DNA from: an uncultured Rikenellaceae bacterium
GTDB taxonomy: Bacteria > Bacteroidota > Bacteroidia > Bacteroidales > UBA932
Length of the DNA: 10,740 nucleotides
Assembly: GCA_937906485.1 (NCBI GenBank)
Contig: CALCYB010000045.1
Span: forward strand, 1 to 10,740
Direction: 5' to 3'
Under the pieces are notes generated by a model, which saw only the letters and a program-made list of their open reading frames with translations, had not been told where the DNA came from and searched no databases. The position numbers and the translations under genes are program-made. Shown in pieces: positions 7,337 to 10,740 of this stretch (positions within the stretch are counted from its first letter, which is position 1; every line of letters begins with the position of its first letter).

Positions 7337-8629
7337 TCAGCGGCCTGGAGGCTGACTGAGTGGAACGGTCAGCAACATGATTTTACGGCGATCCTCCAAC
7401 GTGGTGGCAAACACGTGGAAGCGGTCGCCGTTTTTCAGTTTCATTTTTTGTTGGAGGGCGGCAGATTCCAGAGGGAAATGGCGTGCGGTGACGTTGGCAC
7501 GCAGATCGGGCAGGAGGGCTTGGAGTTCGCTGATGCTCCGTTTGTTGAATTCCCATGCCCGGACGATGCGGAAACTCTGGCCCGGAAAATCGGCTACCGG
7601 CATCGGTGAGAGGTAGAGGTGGGTATGGGTAGAGAGTTTCTCGAGTGCGTATTCGTGGGCAATGCTTTTGAATGCACCGGCCTTCAGAAGGGATTTGTCC
7701 GGTTCCAGCAAATAACCGGACAGGGCATCTGCGGCATCGGGAAGACACAGGCGGGGTGTGCCGGCCGTCCGTTCCTGCGAGAGGGTGAAACGGAAGCAGA
7801 AAGTAGGTACGCCGTCCGTCGGATGCAGGTTGACGCAGTGGACCGGTACCTGATCCCAGGCCGGGACATCTGGGGCGTGGGTGGAACTTCGCAGGCAGAA
7901 CAACAGTTCCTTGACCTCGTGGTTGACGGCAATGACATGGACTTGCGTGGTTTCGGGGAGCGCTTTCAGGGTGGCGGTCAAATCGATCATCGGGGAGAGC
8001 TTGACCCACACTTCCCGTTGCTGTTGCAGCAGCAAGGGTTTCCAGATCATCAGATCCGGTTCACAGTCCGAGATGGAATAGACGCGTCCGCCTTCCTTGC
8101 TGCGTCGGGCAGGGTCCAGGTAGAGCGTGTGTACCCCTTCCAGAACCGTAGTCAGCTGATCGGTTGTCAGTTCCTGCTCCCGGATGCGGATGCGCTCGTG
8201 GAGCCCCAGAATGCGGAAGTTGTGACGGGCTGCCTGGCAGAGGCGCTGCTGACGTTCAACATACAGATGGCAGCAGCTGAGGCGGGCCAGAAAGCAGGAG
8301 TCTATGCCCAGTCCGCCGGTCAGGTCGGCTGTGTTCCATACGGTTGTCGGGTCCGGGTATCGCTGGCGGAAGGAATGGGCCATCAGCTCCGCCTTGTAGC
8401 GGGCCGTTGTCTCGCTGCTGGCTTGTTCCAGGGAAAGGCCGGTAGGGTAGTGGAGCCGGGGTTCGGCATACCAGGACGGCAGTTTGCTCCGGATTTTACT
8501 GCGGGCTTCAATCTGGGAGGCACACCAGGGAATATCGATGCCCGGATAGCGGTTGGCGTGCAGCAGCAGCTGTTTCGGATCGTCGTCGGCGTGTTCCAGA
8601 ACAAAGGTCAAGTCGGGGGAAGAGGTCAT
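7337..8629 (-). CDS. THUMP-like class I SAM-dependent methyltransferase (PG_1098 family)
   Basis: The protein has an N-terminal region with PSWY...YPTGLSLEQASSE (about 51-73), a Rossmann-type SAM-binding core with motif I TADLTGGLGID (100-110), an acidic end of the next strand (VERQQ, about 124-128), LYLDPARR (169-176) and VKLSPMID (209-216), then a C-terminal part with LEPDKSLLKAGAF resembling the ferredoxin-like plus THUMP-like domains of the Porphyromonas PG_1098 family. The THUMP-like part suggests an RNA substrate, but no specific one is known to me. I chose the ATG at 8629 (430 residues) over the one at 8659 (440 residues): a TATCTTTG promoter box at 8655-8648 lies between the two, and the extra ten residues (MLSLCHEKNT) look non-conserved. 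The stop lies 5 bp from the stop of the convergent protease gene. Confidence 0.87.
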   Translation of the reverse strand: MTSSPDLTFVLEHADDDPKQLLLHANRYPGIDIPWCASQIEARSKIRSKLPSWYAEPRLHYPTGLSLEQASSETTARYKAELMAHSFRQRYPDPTTVWNTADLTGGLGIDSCFLARLSCCHLYVERQQRLCQAARHNFRILGLHERIRIREQELTTDQLTTVLEGVHTLYLDPARRSKEGGRVYSISDCEPDLMIWKPLLLQQQREVWVKLSPMIDLTATLKALPETTQVHVIAVNHEVKELLFCLRSSTHAPDVPAWDQVPVHCVNLHPTDGVPTFCFRFTLSQERTAGTPRLCLPDAADALSGYLLEPDKSLLKAGAFKSIAHEYALEKLSTHTHLYLSPMPVADFPGQSFRIVRAWEFNKRSISELQALLPDLRANVTARHFPLESAALQQKMKLKNGDRFHVFATTLEDRRKIMLLTVPLSQPPGR

Positions 8630-8647
8630 GGTATTTTTTTCGTGGCA

Positions 8648-8655
8648 CAAAGATA
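8648..8655 (-). promoter_or_regulatory. Bacteroidetes -7 box for the methyltransferase gene
   Basis: The minus strand reads TATCTTTG, a full match to TAnnTTTG, placed 18 bases before the ATG at 8629. Transcription would start near 8642-8644, giving a leader of about 13-15 bases and excluding the upstream ATG at 8659 as the start. No clear TTTG is found at the -33 position. Confidence 0.5.
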
Positions 8656-8675
8656 ACAATATCCTGTCAACTCTA

Positions 8676-8707
8676 TTTGGTAAAGTGTGGGAGAATGAGT
8701 AAATTCG
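8676..8707 (+). promoter_or_regulatory. Bacteroidetes-type promoter for the phosphohexomutase gene
   Basis: TTTG at 8676-8679 is followed after exactly 20 bp by TAAATTCG at 8700-8707, which matches TAnnTTTG at all but one fixed position. Transcription starting near 8711-8714 would leave a leader of about 17-20 bases before the ATG at 8731. The spacing equals that of the promoter at 1414-1445. Confidence 0.5.
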
Positions 8708-8730
8708 CGGGATTACAAAATTTATGAATT

Positions 8731-10395
8731 ATGGAAATGACTTATCGTGAAAGAGCGATGTTGTGGACCGGCGAAGGTTATGACGTCGAAACCCGTACAC
8801 GGGTAAATGCAATGTTGAACGGGGACCCGAAAGAACTCGAAGATGCCTTTTACAAGAACCTGGAATTCGGTACAGGAGGTCTGCGGGGAATCATGGGGGT
8901 CGGCACCAACCGCATGAACAAGTACACGGTGGGTATGGCGACCCAGGGTCTGGCCAATTACGTCAAGAAAAGTTTCGCACAGGATCCGGTGCTGAAAGTG
9001 GCTGTTTCGTACGATTCACGCAACAACAGTGCTGAATTTGCCCGGATTACGGCCGGTGTCTTTGCAGAAAACGGCTTTGAAGTCTATCTGTTCGACAACC
9101 TGCGTCCGGTGCCGGAACTGAGTTTCGCCATCCGTCATCTCCATTGTCAGGTAGGGGTCATGATTACGGCCTCCCATAACCCCAAAGAATACAACGGGTA
9201 CAAGGCTTATTGGCAGGACGGTGCCCAGTTGACGACACCCCATGACAAGAACGTGATCGAAGAAGTGCTGAAGATTACCGATCCTTCCATGGTACGTTTT
9301 GGAGAATGTCCTTCAGCCCGCATCCACAGCATTGGTGAGGAGGTGGATCAGGCTTACCTGGATTCCATCCTGTCGCTGACCCTTTCCCCTGAATCTGTTG
9401 CCCGTCATAAGGATTTGAAGATTGTCTATACCCCTCTGCACGGCAGTGGTGTGCGTCTTGTTCCCCGTGCCCTGCGTCAAATCGGTTTTACCAAGATCTA
9501 TAACGTGCCGGAACAGGAAGTCAGTGACGGGAATTTCCCGACCGTCGAATCTCCGAACCCGGAAGTCTCTTCTGCGCTGACCATGGCGGTCGAAGTGGCA
9601 CAACGGGAAGGTGCTGACCTGGTGATGGCTACTGACCCGGATGCGGACCGCGTCGGTATCGCTGTACGGAATGAAGCTGGCGAAATGACCTTGCTGAACG
9701 GTAACCAGACGGCCTCGCTGTTGACGTATTATCTGCTGACCCGTTGGAATGAATTGGGCAAATTGAATGAAAATACCTACATGGTCAAAACCATTGTTAC
9801 CACGGAACTGATGAAGGCGATTGCCGACCGTTTCGGTGTTCAGATGTACGATGTGCTGACCGGTTTCAAATACATCGCCGAAGTGGTGCGCAACAACGAG
9901 GGCAAACGCGTGTTCATCGGTGGCGGTGAAGAAAGTTATGGCTTCAATGTCGGTGAGTTTGTGCGGGATAAGGATGCCGTGATGGCTTGTTTGATGGTGG
10001 CCGAATGTGCTGCCTGGGCTGCAGATCAGGGATTGACCCTATACGGACTCTTGCAACGCATCTATGCGGAATTCGGTCTGTACAAGGAAGCGTTGATTTC
10101 CTTGACCAAGAAGGGTAAGGACGGCCTGGAGCAGATTGCCCAGATGATGGTGGACTTGCGAAATGATCCGCCCAAGGAACTGGCCGGTTCAAAAGTGGTG
10201 AAAGTGGTGGATTACAATCGTCCGGAAGAGACGGGGCTGCCCAAGTCCAATGTGCTGCGTTTCTTCGCAGAAGACGGATCTGTGGTTTCCGTGCGTCCTT
10301 CGGGTACCGAACCGAAAATCAAATTCTATTTCGGGGTGAAGGGAGCGGATGCCGATCTCAAACTGAAGGCTTTGATGGAACAATTTGACAAATAG
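8731..10395 (+). CDS. Phospho-sugar mutase (phosphoglucomutase/phosphomannomutase family)
   Basis: The 554-residue cytosolic enzyme belongs to the alpha-D-phosphohexomutase superfamily, which moves phosphate between C1 and C6 of a hexose through a phosphoserine and Mg2+. The N-terminal FGTGGLRG is at 46-53. The active-site loop TASHNP has the phosphoserine at Ser148. The metal loop TDPDADR (301-307), the sugar-binding loop GGGEESYG (397-404) and the phosphate-binding loop RPSGTEPKIKFY (522-533) complete the four domains in order. Whether glucose 1-phosphate, mannose or another hexose phosphate is preferred cannot be read from the sequence; EESYG fits phosphoglucomutase/phosphomannomutase members. 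An in-frame TGA at 8725-8727 fixes the start at 8731 or, two codons later, 8737. The N-terminus appears somewhat shorter than in relatives I recall. The stop TAG is followed immediately by the ATG of the GH3 gene, indicating an operon. Confidence 0.95.
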   Translation: MEMTYRERAMLWTGEGYDVETRTRVNAMLNGDPKELEDAFYKNLEFGTGGLRGIMGVGTNRMNKYTVGMATQGLANYVKKSFAQDPVLKVAVSYDSRNNSAEFARITAGVFAENGFEVYLFDNLRPVPELSFAIRHLHCQVGVMITASHNPKEYNGYKAYWQDGAQLTTPHDKNVIEEVLKITDPSMVRFGECPSARIHSIGEEVDQAYLDSILSLTLSPESVARHKDLKIVYTPLHGSGVRLVPRALRQIGFTKIYNVPEQEVSDGNFPTVESPNPEVSSALTMAVEVAQREGADLVMATDPDADRVGIAVRNEAGEMTLLNGNQTASLLTYYLLTRWNELGKLNENTYMVKTIVTTELMKAIADRFGVQMYDVLTGFKYIAEVVRNNEGKRVFIGGGEESYGFNVGEFVRDKDAVMACLMVAECAAWAADQGLTLYGLLQRIYAEFGLYKEALISLTKKGKDGLEQIAQMMVDLRNDPPKELAGSKVVKVVDYNRPEETGLPKSNVLRFFAEDGSVVSVRPSGTEPKIKFYFGVKGADADLKLKALMEQFDK

Positions 10396-10740
10396 ATGAA
10401 TCGCTTTGTTTTTTGGAAAATGGTGCTTCTGATGGTTATCGGGAGCACTATTTGTGCAGTTTCGACCCAGGCACAACCGCAAACGGAAGTCGCAGCCGGT
10501 TTGACTGCCGATGAACTTGCCCGCGAAAAGGTGGTGCAGGAGCTGCTGGACGCCATGACCTTGAACGAGAAGATCGGCCAGTTGTACATTGTCTCTTTTT
10601 CTTCCCGCCAGCGTCCGGAACGTCTGGAGCAGACCAAGCGTCTGATCAGAAAGTACGAGTTGGGCGGTCTGATCTTGATGTACAGCGATCTGCAGGCAGC
10701 CGCCGACCTGATGAACGAGTGGATCGATCTGCCGAAGATC
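10396..10740 (+). CDS. Exported glycoside hydrolase family 3 enzyme, N-terminal part (partial)
   Basis: The first 115 codons are present and the frame is open to the window edge. The start MNRFVFWKMVLLMVIGSTIC is a signal sequence, with likely cleavage near the following AVSTQAQ, so the protein is exported. The mature part has VVQELLDAMTLNEKIGQLYIVSF (about 46-68) and later YELGGLILMYSDLQAAADLMNEW (about 88-110). These match the opening of the GH3 N-terminal TIM barrel, including the M-x-L-x-E-K-I-G-Q signature and the GG-I/L-I/L strand typical of NagZ-like beta-N-acetylglucosaminidases. In Bacteroidetes such proteins are often about 1000 residues long and fused to a beta-lactamase-like domain, but that part would lie outside the window. 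The ATG follows directly on the mutase stop codon, so translation is probably coupled. Confidence 0.82.
   Translation, partial: MNRFVFWKMVLLMVIGSTICAVSTQAQPQTEVAAGLTADELAREKVVQELLDAMTLNEKIGQLYIVSFSSRQRPERLEQTKRLIRKYELGGLILMYSDLQAAADLMNEWIDLPKI

Noticed and set aside
7346..7375. Inverted repeat GCTGAC/GTCAGC near the end of the methyltransferase gene, considered as a terminator.
   Set aside because: It lies inside the coding region, has an 11-base loop and no adjacent T run on either strand.
7619..8656. A 345-codon open frame on the plus strand opposite the methyltransferase gene.
   Set aside because: It lies wholly antisense to a gene with clear SAM-binding motifs, and its translation is rich in Gly and Gln with no recognisable domain. 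It is a by-product of the base composition of the real gene.
1..10740. Search for CRISPR repeats, tRNA or rRNA genes, insertion sequences, phage or defence genes and tandem repeats.
   Set aside because: None was seen by eye. Nearly all of the window is occupied by recognisable housekeeping or metabolic genes, and the spacers are too short or lack such features.

Overview
This window looks like an ordinary stretch of chromosome from a member of the Bacteroidota, most likely order Bacteroidales, with roughly balanced base composition. The evidence is as follows. Promoter-like sites match the Bacteroidetes consensus (TTTG, about 20 bp, TAnnTTTG). Starts lack Shine-Dalgarno sequences and follow AT-rich leaders. 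There is a PG_1098-type THUMP-like methyltransferase, a family typical of this phylum, and a secreted S9 dipeptidyl peptidase. I cannot fix the genus from the sequence.

Layout. Bases 1-94 are the 3' end of a plus-strand membrane transporter gene of the YidE/AspT type. Bases 95-347 are non-coding and hold several inverted repeats, two of which probably form the 3' end of the next gene's transcript. Bases 348-1352 (minus) encode type I glyceraldehyde-3-phosphate dehydrogenase. A 100-bp divergent promoter region (1353-1452) then drives gapA leftward and a plus-strand run rightward. That run is: a small HAMP-domain membrane protein without an output domain (1453-2292), the potassium transporter TrkH (2289-3734, 4-bp overlap), a RecD-like DNA helicase (3738-5171, 3-bp gap) and a secreted dipeptidyl peptidase IV-type protease (5184-7331, 12-bp gap). 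The protease gene converges, with only 5 bp between stops, on a minus-strand SAM-dependent methyltransferase (7337-8629). A second divergent promoter region (8630-8730) starts a phosphohexomutase gene (8731-10395). This is followed with no spacer by the first 115 codons of an exported glycoside hydrolase family 3 enzyme that runs off the window (10396-10740).

How the genes fit together. GAPDH and the phosphohexomutase belong to central sugar metabolism. The mutase is arranged as an operon with the start of a GH3 enzyme, which suggests but does not prove a link between glycan or wall-sugar release and sugar-phosphate interconversion. The protease fits the peptide-degrading lifestyle common in Bacteroidales. 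TrkH takes up potassium, and its translationally coupled partner looks like a transmembrane signal-sensing module with no kinase or cyclase output.

I found no mobile element, CRISPR array, tRNA, rRNA or defence island, and no convincing undescribed system. The observation most worth following is the outputless HAMP protein coupled to trkH.
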